NCBI RefSeq assembly: GCF_001984195.1
Contig: NZ_MTQN01000012.1
Span: 186,001-250,000, forward strand
Origin: Kribbella sp. ALI-6-A
Lineage (GTDB): Bacteria; Actinomycetota; Actinomycetes; Propionibacteriales; Kribbellaceae
Reading direction: 5' to 3'
Length of the DNA: 64,000 nt
Below the pieces are notes generated by a model that saw only the letters and a list, made by a program, of their open reading frames with translations, did not search any database and was not told the DNA's origin. This document shows positions 18,880 to 29,014 of this stretch, piece after piece. Position 1 is the stretch's first letter; each line of letters opens with the position of its first letter. A program made the translations under genes and the position numbers.

Positions 18880-19799
18880 CCACCACTCTCGCGGCGAACC
18901 GGCCGGCCTACGACGGCAAGACCCTGGACCTGACCGGCAAGTCCGGTGCCCGGGCCTTCCGCAACACCCTGGCCAGCGTGCTGATCACCCTGTGCTTCCT
19001 GATCGCGCTGATCCCGCTGGTCTGGATCCTGTGGACGGTGATCAGCAAGGGCTACGGCCTGCTGCTGGACGGCGGCTGGTGGAGCGAGTCCCAGCGCGGC
19101 GTCACCGTCCGGCGCGAAGGCGGCGGCGCGTACCACGCGATCATGGGCACGCTGATCATGGCCCTGATCACCGCGGTGATCGCGGTCCCGATCGCCATTC
19201 TCGGCGCGATCTACCTGGTCGAGTACGGCAGGGGCACCAAGGCCGCCCGGGTGGTCAGCTTCATGATCGACATCCTGACCGGTGTCCCGTCGATCGTCGC
19301 GGCCCTGTTCGTGTACGCCGTCTGGATCACCGTGTTCGGCTTCAACCGGGTCGGCTTCGCGGTCTCGCTGTCGCTGGTGCTGCTGATGCTTCCGGTCGTG
19401 CTGCGCTCCACCGAGGAGATGCTCAAGCTGGTCCCCGACGAGCTGCGCGAGGCGTCGTACGCGCTCGGGGTGCCGAAGTGGAAGACCATTCTCAAGGTCG
19501 TCGTACCGACCGCGTTCGGCGGCATCATCACCGGCGTGATGCTCGGACTGGCCCGGGTGATGGGTGAGACCGCGCCGCTGCTGATCCTGGTCGGCTACTC
19601 CAAGAACATCAACCTGAACCCGTTCGAGGGCTTCATGGGCGCGCTGCCGACGATGATCAACCAGGACCGGACCGAGCTGGCGCTGCAGCCGGCCGCGGAC
19701 CGGGTCTGGGCGGCCGCGCTGACCCTGATCCTGCTCGTCCTGCTGCTCAACATCCTGGCCCGGCTGGTTGCCCGGTTCAGCAAGGTCAACTCCAAATAG
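18876..19799 (+). CDS. pstA: Phosphate ABC transporter permease PstA
   Basis: 307 residues from GTG 18876, overlapping the pstC stop by four bases with GAAGGAG upstream. Six helices; the EAA-like loop reads LREASYALGVPKWKT, followed by GVMLGLARVMGETAPLLIL, the PstA signature. The hydrophobic N-terminal helix follows a short polar segment. pstB begins 20 bp downstream with GAGAGGT as ribosome site. Partner of PstC in the inner-membrane channel. Confidence 0.95.
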   Translation: MTTTLAANRPAYDGKTLDLTGKSGARAFRNTLASVLITLCFLIALIPLVWILWTVISKGYGLLLDGGWWSESQRGVTVRREGGGAYHAIMGTLIMALITAVIAVPIAILGAIYLVEYGRGTKAARVVSFMIDILTGVPSIVAALFVYAVWITVFGFNRVGFAVSLSLVLLMLPVVLRSTEEMLKLVPDELREASYALGVPKWKTILKVVVPTAFGGIITGVMLGLARVMGETAPLLILVGYSKNINLNPFEGFMGALPTMINQDRTELALQPAADRVWAAALTLILLVLLLNILARLVARFSKVNSK

Positions 19800-19819
19800 T
19801 CGAGAGGTACTGAACCGAT

Positions 19820-20596
19820 ATGGCAAAGCGCATCGAGGTCAGCGGCCTCAACGTCTACTACGGCGACTTCAAGGCCGTCGAGGACGTGTCGATGACGATC
19901 GAGCCCCGCTCGGTCACCGCGTTCATCGGCCCGTCGGGCTGCGGCAAGTCCACCTACCTGCGGACCCTGAACCGGATGCACGAGGTGATCCCCGGCGCCC
20001 GGGTCGAGGGCAAGGTGATGCTGGACCAGCAGGACCTGTACGCCTCCGGGGTCGACCCGGTCGCGGTCCGCCGGGTGGTCGGCATGGTCTTCCAGCGGCC
20101 CAACCCGTTCCCGACCATGTCGATCTTCGACAACGTCGCGTCCGGGCTGAAGCTGAACGGCGTCAAGGACCGCAAGAAGCTCACCGAGGTGGTCGAGCGG
20201 TCGCTGCACGGCGCGAACCTGTGGAACGAGGTGAAGGACCGCCTCGACAAGCCCGGCGCGGGCCTGTCCGGTGGTCAGCAGCAGCGGCTGTGCATCGCCC
20301 GGGCGATCGCGGTCGAGCCCGAGGTGATCCTGATGGACGAGCCGTGCTCGGCGCTGGACCCGATCTCCACGCTGGCGATCGAGGACCTGATCGAGAAGCT
20401 CAAGGACCGGTTCACCGTCGTCATCGTCACCCACAACATGCAGCAGGCGGCCCGGGTCTCCGACCAGACCGCCTTCTTCAACCTGGCCGCCACCGGCAAG
20501 CCCGGCCGGCTGATCGAGATGGGCCCGACCAAGCAGATCTTCTCCAACCCCAACGAGAAGGCGACCGAGGACTACATCACCGGCCGCTTCGGCTGA
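19820..20596 (+). CDS. pstB: Phosphate ABC transporter ATPase PstB
   Basis: 258 residues, normal length. Walker [10 protein letters not shown] (38-45), Q-loop in VFQRPNPFP (about 90), signature LSGGQQQR (149-156), Walker B LMDEP (171-175), and switch His in [13 protein letters not shown]. The PNPFPTMS segment after the Q-loop is specific to PstB. It powers phosphate import through PstCA. A perfect terminator follows at 20614. No phoU is adjacent. Confidence 0.97.
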   Translation: MAKRIEVSGLNVYYGDFKAVEDVSMTIEPRSVTAFIGPSGCGKSTYLRTLNRMHEVIPGARVEGKVMLDQQDLYASGVDPVAVRRVVGMVFQRPNPFPTMSIFDNVASGLKLNGVKDRKKLTEVVERSLHGANLWNEVKDRLDKPGAGLSGGQQQRLCIARAIAVEPEVILMDEPCSALDPISTLAIEDLIEKLKDRFTVVIVTHNMQQAARVSDQTAFFNLAATGKPGRLIEMGPTKQIFSNPNEKATEDYITGRFG

Positions 20597-20613
20597 CCGG
20601 CCCGGACGACAAA

Positions 20614-20642
20614 GGCGCCGCAGGCAACGAGCCTGCGGCGCC
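20614..20642. terminator. Terminator at the end of pstSCAB
   Basis: Perfect 12-bp inverted repeat GGCGCCGCAGGC (20614-20625) / GCCTGCGGCGCC (20631-20642) with loop AACGA, 17 bp after the pstB stop. It can also serve the convergent DUF2752 gene. Confidence 0.85.
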
Positions 20643-20663
20643 TCGCCTTGTACACAAGGCGTT

Positions 20664-21107
20664 CTAGACCAGATTGCGCAGTACGCCGTACAGCGCCATC
20701 CCGGCCAGGAACAGCATCGGGACGACCCGCACCAGCCGCTCGCCCGGCCGTGGGCGCGGCAGACGGAACCAGCCGAGCCGCTCCAACGTCCATGCCAGCA
20801 GCAGGTAGCCGACCAGCATCGCGATCACCGGGAGCACCACGAACATGGGCGGGTTGTACGGCCAGGCACGGGCCACGTCGCCCTCGAGCAGGGCGGCGGC
20901 CATCCGGGTCGTTCCGCAGAACGGACAGTTCAGCCCGGTCAGGGCGTGGAACGGGCAGGGCAGCCCGATCCGTCCGTCCGACAGTCCGTTGACCACGGCA
21001 AGCACCCCGCCACCGGCCAGGACCGCCGCCAGGCCACGCACCCGGCGGTCCAGCGGCTCGGGCGTGGCGTGGCCGGGCTCGCTGCCTCTAAGGTGTGCCG
21101 GATGCAT
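20664..21107 (-). CDS. DUF2752 membrane protein
   Basis: 147 residues with three membrane segments (about 27-42, 87-108 and 128-144). The DUF2752 core is visible: CPFHALTGLNCPFCGTTRM, i.e. two Cys-containing turns around the first loop, with NPPMF after it. The function of the family is unknown; the CPxCGxTR motif suggests metal or redox chemistry but this is not established. Minus-strand TACCGT lies 6 nt before the ATG, so the message may be leaderless. The neighbouring RDD genes are divergent and may be functionally linked, as DUF2752 and RDD proteins often co-occur. Confidence 0.85.
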   Translation of the reverse strand: MHPAHLRGSEPGHATPEPLDRRVRGLAAVLAGGGVLAVVNGLSDGRIGLPCPFHALTGLNCPFCGTTRMAAALLEGDVARAWPYNPPMFVVLPVIAMLVGYLLLAWTLERLGWFRLPRPRPGERLVRVVPMLFLAGMALYGVLRNLV

Positions 21108-21228
21108 GGATCAACGGTAGACCGTCTCGGTCGACCGCGATCCGGACTCTCCGGAGCGGTACGTGGCCGGTGAGCCCCAGACTCGCTAGCCTGCATTGAC
21201 TCCTCAACGAAGATCAGAAGGGATCGTC

Positions 21229-22053
21229 GTGAGCACTCCGACGCCACCACCGGGTTTCGACCCCCAGGACCCGAACCAGTCGGGCACCGGGGATCGCACT
21301 CCGGACCAGCCGGGCCAGTACGGTCAGCAGCCGGGCCAGTACGGCCAGCAGCCCCAGGACCAGCCCGGCGGTTTCCCGGGTCAGCCGGGCCAGTACGGCC
21401 AGCAGCCCGGGTACGGTCAGCAGCCGGGCCAGCAGCCGGGGCAGTACGGTCAGCCCGAGTACGGTCAGCAGCCCGGCCAGTACGGGCAGCCGCAGCAGCC
21501 GGGCGCCTACCCGGGTCAGCCGGGTCAGTACGGACAGCAGCCGGGCCAGCCGGGTGGTTCGTCCTACCCGTCGTACCCGCAGGCCGGCGCCACGCCGTAC
21601 GGCTCGCAGCCCTACGGCGGCTACGGCTACGGCAACCCGGGCGGTGAGCTGGCCACGTGGCCGGTCCGCGTCGGCGCCTCGCTGATCGACGGCATCATCG
21701 TCGCGATCCCGAGCTGGATAGGCAACCTGATCGTCGGTGTCGGCGGCGACAACAGCACCGGGGCAACGATCATCAGCCTGCTGCTGAGCCTGGTCGCGCT
21801 GGGCCTGTGGATCTACAACCGCCTCGTCCTGCAGGGCCAGACCGGCCAGAGCTGGGGCAAGAAGGCGCTGGGCATCAAGCTGGTCCGGGCCGACAACGGC
21901 CAGACCGTCGGCGTCGGCAAGGCCTTCCTGCGCGAGATCACCCACATCCTGGACGCCCTGCCGTGCTACCTGGGCTACCTGTGGCCGCTGTGGGACGACA
22001 AGAAGCAGACCTTCGCGGACAAGATCAACACCACGTACGTCGTCAAGCTCTGA
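21229..22053 (+). CDS. RDD-family membrane protein with Gln/Pro/Gly/Tyr-rich N-terminal repeats
   Basis: 274 residues from GTG 21229, with AAGGGA upstream and TAGCCT as a possible -10 at 21187. Residues about 20-125 are low complexity: repeated QPGQYGQQ, encoded by tandem CAGCCGGGCCAGTACGG-like units. Residues about 140-274 are an RDD domain: [20 protein letters not shown] (first helix with the conserved Asp), [21 protein letters not shown] and a final [17 protein letters not shown] proteins have been implicated in transport and envelope stress, but the function is unclear. A paralogue follows. Confidence 0.85.
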   Translation: MSTPTPPPGFDPQDPNQSGTGDRTPDQPGQYGQQPGQYGQQPQDQPGGFPGQPGQYGQQPGYGQQPGQQPGQYGQPEYGQQPGQYGQPQQPGAYPGQPGQYGQQPGQPGGSSYPSYPQAGATPYGSQPYGGYGYGNPGGELATWPVRVGASLIDGIIVAIPSWIGNLIVGVGGDNSTGATIISLLLSLVALGLWIYNRLVLQGQTGQSWGKKALGIKLVRADNGQTVGVGKAFLREITHILDALPCYLGYLWPLWDDKKQTFADKINTTYVVKL

Positions 22054-22079
22054 CCTCGTACCCCGTCTGCGTTCCCGGA

Positions 22080-22106
22080 CGCCGTGGCCCATTCCGGGCC
22101 ACGGCG
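22080..22106 (+). terminator. Terminator between the two RDD genes
   Basis: Perfect 11-bp stem CGCCGTGGCCC (22080-22090) / GGGCCACGGCG (22096-22106), loop ATTCC, followed by TTCT. It separates the transcripts of the paralogues. Confidence 0.75.
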
Positions 22107-22131
22107 TTCTGCTGTCCCAGAAAGGACCGTC

Positions 22132-22763
22132 GTGAGCACCCCTCCGTTCGACCCGAACCGCCCCCAGGACCAGCCACCGCAGTACCCCGTCGTCCCGGGA
22201 CAGCAGCCTGGTTATCCGAGCCAGCCTGGTTATCCGAGCCAGCCCGGGTATCCGAACCAGCGGGCAACTACGGCCCCGCTCAGCCGGGCTACAACCCGTA
22301 CTCCGGCGGTGGCGGCTACGGCTTCAACTACGCCCCGCCGGGTGAGCTGGCCGGCTGGGGATCGCGTGTGCTCGCCTCGATCGTCGACTCGCTGCCGGCG
22401 ATCATCCTGATCGTGGCCGGGGTGATCACCGCGCTCGCGATCAGCGGCGACAGCGAGGAGCTGAGCGACGCCGGCGGCGCCGCGATGGTGATCGGCTACC
22501 TCGCCGCGATCGGCTACCAGATCTGGAACCGGGTGATCCGGCAGGGCCGGACCGGTCAGTCGCTGGGCAAGAAGGTGGTCGGCCTGAAGGTGGTCTCGGC
22601 CGAGACCGGCGCGCTGATCGGGATGGGCCGCAATCTCGGCCGCGAGGTCTGCGCGTTCTTCTTCAACCAGTTCTGCTTCCTGAACGTGCTCTGGCCGCTG
22701 TGGGACGACAAGAACCAGACCTGGCACGACAAGGTCGCCTCGGACCTCGTCATCAAGCTCTGA
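22132..22763 (+). pseudogene. RDD-family protein, reading frame broken by an apparent 1-nt deletion
   Basis: GTG 22132 has AAAGGA upstream and opens the same N-terminus as the paralogue (STPPFDPNRPQDQPPQ). That frame runs through a repeated PGYPSQ segment to about 22260 and then turns into an Arg/Thr-rich run that stops. From about 22262 the frame shifted by one base encodes the continuation GNYGPAQPGYNPYSGG and a complete RDD domain (ELAGWGSRVLASIVDSL, RTGQSLGKKVVGLKVV, PLWDDKNQTWHDKV) ending at 22763. Inserting one C in CCAGCGGGCAAC (22256-22267) restores a single 210-residue protein. Either a genuine frameshift in a repeat-prone tract, a phase-variable site, or a sequencing error. Confidence 0.7.
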
Positions 22764-23318
22764 TCAGTGCGAGAGCAGGAGACCCGCACAAGTGACGGAC
22801 CACAGCACGCTGGTGAACGTGCCGATGATGAACCGCTCGGCCACCGCCTGAGGGGTGACGGACGCCGGCTGGTCGGGACTGCGTAGCTCGGGATACCGGG
22901 CCAGGCCCTTGATGGCCAGCACGATCGCCACTCCCTCAGGCCAACCGGCCACCATCGAGCCGTAGACCGCGCCTCGCTCCAGCGCCCCGATCAACGCGCC
23001 ACCGCGCAACACCTCACCGGCCTGCTGGGTCGACTGGGCTCTGGTGTTGCCCCGGTCGACCAGCGCCAGCACGGACGTCGTCAGCGGACCGCCGCCGGTC
23101 ACGGCGAGGCCGCCGGAGACGAGCAGCAGTACGTTCCACCAGGCTTCGCGCCAGCCGGTCACTCCGTCGCCGAAGAGCAGGATGACGCCGGCGGCGACGA
23201 GACAGGCCAGCATCACGCCGGTGACGACGATCTCCACGGTCGACCCGGCACGCAGGATGAACGCCACCACCGCGAGCACGAACCCGACCGCGACGAGTGC
23301 CAGGACCGCAGCGGTCAT
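22764..23318 (-). CDS. Membrane protein coupled to the SatD-like gene
   Basis: 184 residues from ATG 23318, chosen because it overlaps the stop of the upstream SatD-like gene by four bases. About five hydrophobic segments: 2-22, 28-50, 62-75, 105-140 (weaker) and 165-182. No known domain is recognised; other SatD proteins are often followed by a DUF3307 membrane protein, and this one may be its analogue. Its 3' end abuts the convergent frameshifted RDD gene with no gap. Confidence 0.7.
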   Translation of the reverse strand: MTAAVLALVAVGFVLAVVAFILRAGSTVEIVVTGVMLACLVAAGVILLFGDGVTGWREAWWNVLLLVSGGLAVTGGGPLTTSVLALVDRGNTRAQSTQQAGEVLRGGALIGALERGAVYGSMVAGWPEGVAIVLAIKGLARYPELRSPDQPASVTPQAVAERFIIGTFTSVLWSVTCAGLLLSH

Positions 23319-23914
23319 GCAGCGGCACCCGACGCGAGCAGCTCGGCGGCCAGCAGCCGACCGCGCTGCTCCTCGGCGTACCCGGCCGCCTGCGCCCGCT
23401 GAGTCACCGCCGACTGGCTGATGCCGAGCTTCACGCCGATCTCGCGGCGGGTCAGGCCCTCGGCGAGCAGGTCGGCGACTGCCCAGCCCCGCTCGCTCCG
23501 GCGGCGCAGCACCGAGGCCATCAGCCAGAGCACGCTCTCGACCTGGTCGGCCACGTGCGGGTCGTCGCCGATCACGTTCACGTGATGCGGGCTCGACTTG
23601 GCCCGGTTGACCGCCTCGCGAGCGTTGGAGAACGCCGAACCGCTGCCGGCCCGCGTACTGCGTGGCAGCGGCTGCTCGACCGCACCGATCCCGAGCCCGA
23701 TGTGCCAGTGGTCGGCCCGGATCAGCTGCACGATCACGTCGACCGTCGCCCGCGCCTCCGACAGCACACCCTGCACCTCGTCGCCCGCGGTGCGCTCGAA
23801 CTTGCGCAGCAGGCCGGTCCGGCGCGGTCGCCGATTCAGCGTGTTCAGCAGCTCGGGTACGAGATCGCCCGCGCTGCGACTGCCCCGTTGATCTACCGTG
23901 AGAACGAAGACCAC
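23315..23914 (-). CDS. SatD-family protein with C-terminal helix-turn-helix
   Basis: 199 residues from a GTG preceded by an almost perfect Shine-Dalgarno AAGGAGGTG (23921-23929). N-terminal two thirds match the SatD pattern: VDQRGSR near residue 7, FERTAGDEVQGVL, HWHIGLGIGAVE, and SAFSNAREAV. Residues about 150-190 add LTRREIGVKLGISQSAVTQRA, a clear sigma-region-4/LuxR-like helix-turn-helix. SatD proteins were described in acid-tolerance of streptococci; the mechanism is unknown. Coupling to a membrane protein and a palindromic site upstream suggest an autoregulated two-gene unit. Confidence 0.78.
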   Translation of the reverse strand: MVFVLTVDQRGSRSAGDLVPELLNTLNRRPRRTGLLRKFERTAGDEVQGVLSEARATVDVIVQLIRADHWHIGLGIGAVEQPLPRSTRAGSGSAFSNAREAVNRAKSSPHHVNVIGDDPHVADQVESVLWLMASVLRRRSERGWAVADLLAEGLTRREIGVKLGISQSAVTQRAQAAGYAEEQRGRLLAAELLASGAAA

Positions 23915-23940
23915 CGCCCTGCACCTCCTTCTCGACGCAA

Positions 23941-23962
23941 GATTAAGGCTACAGTCTTATTC
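23941..23962. promoter_or_regulatory. AT-rich inverted repeat upstream of the SatD-like operon
   Basis: GATTAAGGCT (23941-23950) and AGTCTTATTC (23953-23962) form an imperfect palindrome (8 of 10 pairs, 2-bp centre). It is notably A+T-rich for this genome and lies 27 bp upstream of the GTG, where a promoter or operator is expected. The helix-turn-helix of the downstream product is a candidate ligand. Confidence 0.5.
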
Positions 23963-24099
23963 ACGTAGAGTGAAGGAAAAAACCTGAACCGGTTCGCCCG
24001 ATCACCGACAGTGACCGCCTCGCGAACTCACCGGTCCCCCAATTCTCCGCTCGGAGCAGGGTCCGCGCCCGCCGACTCACCGTCAGTCTTCACTCCGCG

Positions 24100-24465
24100 T
24101 CAGGACGTTCGGGGGTTCTCGCAGAGGAACGGCGGACGGCGCGGACCGGAGTGATAGCTGTACTGCCGGCCGTCGGCGGACAGGATCGTCCGCGTCCCCT
24201 CGGTGAGCACCTGGGCGTAGTTCATGCCCGGCTGTGGGCAGCCCAGGCTGCTGTCGGGCCACGTCACCTCCTCGGTGCTGACCACGGTCACCTGCTCGAC
24301 CGGAACCCCGAGCCGGCCGGCCAGATCCGCCTTGGCCTGCTCGACGGCTCCACTGGGTGCTGTGCTCACGGACGGCTCCTGTCCTGCCCCGGGCCGGTCC
24401 GGCTCGTTGCCGCAGCCAACCAGCAGCACGGCGACACCGACGAGACCCGCGGCCACGTAGCGCAC
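24100..24465 (-). CDS. Small lipoprotein
   Basis: 121 residues. Signal sequence with lipobox LLVGC (Cys18) and a short Pro-rich tether. The folded part holds VEQVTVVSTEEVTWPDSSLGCPQPGMNYAQVLTEGTRTIL, a pattern seen in small secreted proteins of cyanobacteria and actinobacteria. Two further cysteines (GCPQP, FLCEN) could form a disulfide. Function unknown. It stands between the SatD-like unit and thiC; the thiC terminator lies upstream of its start. Confidence 0.75.
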   Translation of the reverse strand: MRYVAAGLVGVAVLLVGCGNEPDRPGAGQEPSVSTAPSGAVEQAKADLAGRLGVPVEQVTVVSTEEVTWPDSSLGCPQPGMNYAQVLTEGTRTILSADGRQYSYHSGPRRPPFLCENPRTS

Positions 24466-24526
24466 GAAGAATCACCTACCGCGCACCATCGAAGCACACC
24501 GGCGGCCCGGTCACCAGGGCAGCCGA

Positions 24527-24558
24527 AGGGCCCCGGGCAACAGGTTGCCCGGGGCCCT
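24527..24558 (-). terminator. Terminator of thiC
   Basis: Inverted repeat of 15 bp, AGGGCCCCGGGCAAC (24527-24541) / GTTGCCCGGGGCCCT (24544-24558), with almost no loop. It begins 20 bp beyond the thiC stop on the minus strand. Confidence 0.8.
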
Positions 24559-24577
24559 CGGTTCGGCTCGGTCCAGC

Positions 24578-26356
<1,779 letters not shown>

Positions 26357-26504
26357 TTCGACTTTCCGCCGCTCACGATAGCCAATGGCGGGCTACTGAG
26401 TACCGGATCCCGCGCGTCGCCGGGCTCGTGGCGCCGCCCGGGAGGCGGTACGCATCACGTTTCCGTACGGTGTGCCGCGACGCCGGAGCCGGTAGCGTCG
26501 GGGG

Positions 26505-27245
26505 ATGCGAGACATTGTCTACCCGCCGGTGATCGCCCTGGCGAAAACCGCGTTCAAGGCGCTGGACCTGAAGTTCACGATGGTCGGCACCGAGCACGTG
26601 CCGCGGACCGGCGGGGCGGTGATCGCGCTCAACCACATCAGCTACGTCGACTTCGTGATCGGCGGCTTCGGGGCCCAGCCGAGCAAGCGGCTGGTCCGGT
26701 TCATGGCCAAGGAAGTGCTGTTCCGCCATCGCGTCTCCGGGCCGCTGATGCGCGGCATGCACCACATCCCCGTCGACCGCGACGCCGGCTCCGCGTCGTA
26801 CCGGCAGGCGCTGAGCTATCTGAAGGCCGGCGAGCTCGTCGGCGTCTTCCCGGAGGCGACGATCTCGCGGTCGTTCGAGCTGAAGCAGTTCAAGTCCGGC
26901 ACGATCCGGATGGCCGCGGCGGCCGGCGTCCCGGTGATCCCGATGATCCTGTGGGGCACCCAGCGGATCCTGACCAAGGACCACCCGAAGGACTTCACCC
27001 GGCACCGTCCGGTCTCGATCACCGTCGGCGCGCCGATCACCGTCACCCGCCAGGACGACGCGACGGAGGCGACCGAGCACCTGCGGACCACGATGGCCGG
27101 GATGCTCGACGAGACGATCCGGGCCTACCCCGAGCAGCCGCCGGGCGCCTGGTGGCTGCCCGCCTCGTACGGCGGGGGCGCGCCGACCCCGGAGGAGGCC
27201 GAGCGGCTCGACCAGGAGGAGCTGAGCCGTCGCCGTAACCGCTGA
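26505..27245 (+). CDS. plsC: 1-acyl-sn-glycerol-3-phosphate acyltransferase
   Basis: 246 residues. PlsC-type acyltransferase motifs: NHISYVD (Asn43-His44-x4-Asp49), then the FPEAT block (115-119), and IPMILWGTQR as motif IV. The enzyme acylates lysophosphatidate to phosphatidate at the membrane; related actinobacterial copies can act on other lyso-lipids. The ATG lies about 8 nt after TAGCGT (26491), without a ribosome site, so it may be leaderless. C-terminus is charged (EEAERLDQEELSRRRNR). Confidence 0.9.
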   Translation: MRDIVYPPVIALAKTAFKALDLKFTMVGTEHVPRTGGAVIALNHISYVDFVIGGFGAQPSKRLVRFMAKEVLFRHRVSGPLMRGMHHIPVDRDAGSASYRQALSYLKAGELVGVFPEATISRSFELKQFKSGTIRMAAAAGVPVIPMILWGTQRILTKDHPKDFTRHRPVSITVGAPITVTRQDDATEATEHLRTTMAGMLDETIRAYPEQPPGAWWLPASYGGGAPTPEEAERLDQEELSRRRNR

Positions 27246-27401
27246 CCGGTCGCGACGGGGCCTTGACCCGGGGCGGACTGAGGGGTACCAAGGGCCTTTG
27301 ACTGCCGTGCCGGACCTGGGGGGTCCCGTCGGCGACGGTCGACGGCCCCTGGACAGACGCGGGGGCGCCGGCCGACGGTTCAGTGGTTCGGGGGAGAGTT
27401 C

Positions 27402-27941
27402 GTGGTGTTCGATTCCGAGGAGTTGCATCTCTTCGAGCCGGGGCGGCTGAAGGTCGCGCCGCACATCGCCGAGGAGATCCCGGACGCCGGGGTGTTCTTC
27501 CTGTCCTGGGCGACCCAGGGGCTGCGCCCGGACCAGGCCCGGGAGATCGAGTCGGCGGTGAACGGCCGGCGCTGCACGAACGGCTGGTTCCCGCTCGGGA
27601 GCCTGAGCAGCGTCCCGGTCCGCGGGTTCCGCCCCGGGCCGCTGACCTACCTGGCCCGGATGACCGCCGAGGACCCGGAGATCCTGCGCCGCTGGGCCAC
27701 CCGGGCGCTCCCCGACCACGGCCGGACCGGCGAGGCGAAGCGCCGCATCGACGAGACGTCGAACCACCTGCTGCTGACCCAGGGCCACGCCGCGGCCGCG
27801 ACCTGGGTGGTCGCCGTCCGGCCGCAGGCCTACCTGGACGTCGGCCTGCTCGGCGACAAGCTCTACGCGACCTGGGACGCCTACCTGAACTCGCTGCGTC
27901 CCAAGGACATGGTCAAGGCCGTACGCCGCTGGAACCGCTAG
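27402..27941 (+). CDS. Hypothetical cytoplasmic protein
   Basis: 179 residues from GTG 27402 with GGGGGAG upstream. No signal peptide or membrane segment. Alpha/beta mixed composition with a Trp-rich second half (RRWATRAL, AAATWVVAVRP, YATWDAYLNSL). I recognise no domain. It converges on the pit gene. Codon use is like its neighbours, so it is likely a real gene. Confidence 0.65.
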   Translation: MVFDSEELHLFEPGRLKVAPHIAEEIPDAGVFFLSWATQGLRPDQAREIESAVNGRRCTNGWFPLGSLSSVPVRGFRPGPLTYLARMTAEDPEILRRWATRALPDHGRTGEAKRRIDETSNHLLLTQGHAAAATWVVAVRPQAYLDVGLLGDKLYATWDAYLNSLRPKDMVKAVRRWNR

Positions 27942-28013
27942 TGGAACTCAGGTGCGGCCCGTGAACGACCGCCACGATAGGTGCCGAGGGCAATCGCCAG
28001 TCCGGCCGAACCG

Positions 28014-29012
28014 CTACTCCAGGATGAGGTGAGCCACCCAGTAGCAGCACGCGGCGACCAGTCCGGCGGCCGGGATGGTGAGCACCCAGGCCATCACGAT
28101 GCCCTTCGCGACGCCCCAGCGAACGGCGGACAGCCGCTTGGTGGCGCCGGCGCCCATCACCGCGGAGGTGATCGTGTGGGTGGTCGAGACCGGCGCGTGC
28201 AGACCGATCGCCATCACGTACAGCACGGTCGCGGCGACCGCCTCGGAGGCGAAACCACGGGCCGGGTCCAGGTGGATGATCCGGCGGCCGAGCGTCCGCA
28301 TGATCCGCCAGCCCCCGGAGTAGGTGCCCAGCGAGATCGCGGTCGCGGCGGCCACCTTGACCCAGATCGGGATCTCGTCGCCGGCCTGGACGTGCCCGGT
28401 GGTGAGCAGCGCGAGGAAGATCACGCCCATCGTCTTCTGGGCGTCCTGCAGACCGTGGCCGAGCGCCATCGCGGCCGCCGACAGCGACTGCGCCAGCCGG
28501 AAGCCGCGGGTGGTCTTGCCCGGGTTGGAGCGCCGGAAGATCCACAGGATCGCGGTCATCACCAGGAACGCGCCGAGGAAGCCGACCGCGGGCGAGACCA
28601 TCATCGGGATGACGACCTTGTCCAGGATGCCGCTCCACAGCACCGTGCTGGCCGAGGCTAGACCGGCGCCGACCAGGCCACCGATCAGCGCGTGCGACGA
28701 CGAGCTGGGCAGGCCGAAGTACCAGGTGATCAGGTTCCAGGTGATGGCACCGAGCAGTGCCGACAGCACGATCACCAGGCCGTGCTGGCCCGCCGGGGTG
28801 TTGATGATGCCCTTGCCGACGGTCTCGGCCACCTCGGTGCCGAGGAAGGCGCCGACGAAGTTCATCACCGCCGCCATCAGCAACGCGACCCGGGGCGTCA
28901 GCGCCCGGGTCGACACGGAGGTGGCGATCGCGTTGGCGGCGTCGTGGAAACCGTTGGTGTAGTCGAAGATCAACGCGATCGCGATGACGGCGACGACGAG
29001 CGCGAGCTCCAC
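28014..29012 (-). CDS. pit: Low-affinity inorganic phosphate transporter, PiT family
   Basis: 332 residues from GTG 29012, two bases after the DUF47 stop, with AAGGAG overlapping that stop. About ten helices. PiT signatures occur twice, as usual for the inverted-repeat fold: FDYTNGFHDAANAIAT (about 16-31) and LGHGLQDAQKTMGV. The GLPSSSSHALIGGLVGAGLA motif near 102 is also typical. It imports metal-phosphate with H+ or Na+. Cotranscribed with its DUF47 partner. Together with pstSCAB it gives the cell both high- and low-affinity uptake. Confidence 0.95.
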   Translation of the reverse strand: MELALVVAVIAIALIFDYTNGFHDAANAIATSVSTRALTPRVALLMAAVMNFVGAFLGTEVAETVGKGIINTPAGQHGLVIVLSALLGAITWNLITWYFGLPSSSSHALIGGLVGAGLASASTVLWSGILDKVVIPMMVSPAVGFLGAFLVMTAILWIFRRSNPGKTTRGFRLAQSLSAAAMALGHGLQDAQKTMGVIFLALLTTGHVQAGDEIPIWVKVAAATAISLGTYSGGWRIMRTLGRRIIHLDPARGFASEAVAATVLYVMAIGLHAPVSTTHTITSAVMGAGATKRLSAVRWGVAKGIVMAWVLTIPAAGLVAACCYWVAHLILE

Positions 29013-29014
29013 GC

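Noticed and set aside
21313-21550. QPGQYGQQ-encoding repeats as a non-coding satellite
   Set aside because: They keep the reading frame of the RDD protein throughout, so they are a coding low-complexity region.
27408-27422. GTTCGATTCC resembling a tRNA T-arm
   Set aside because: It lies within the start of a protein gene and no acceptor stem or anticodon arm can be folded around it.
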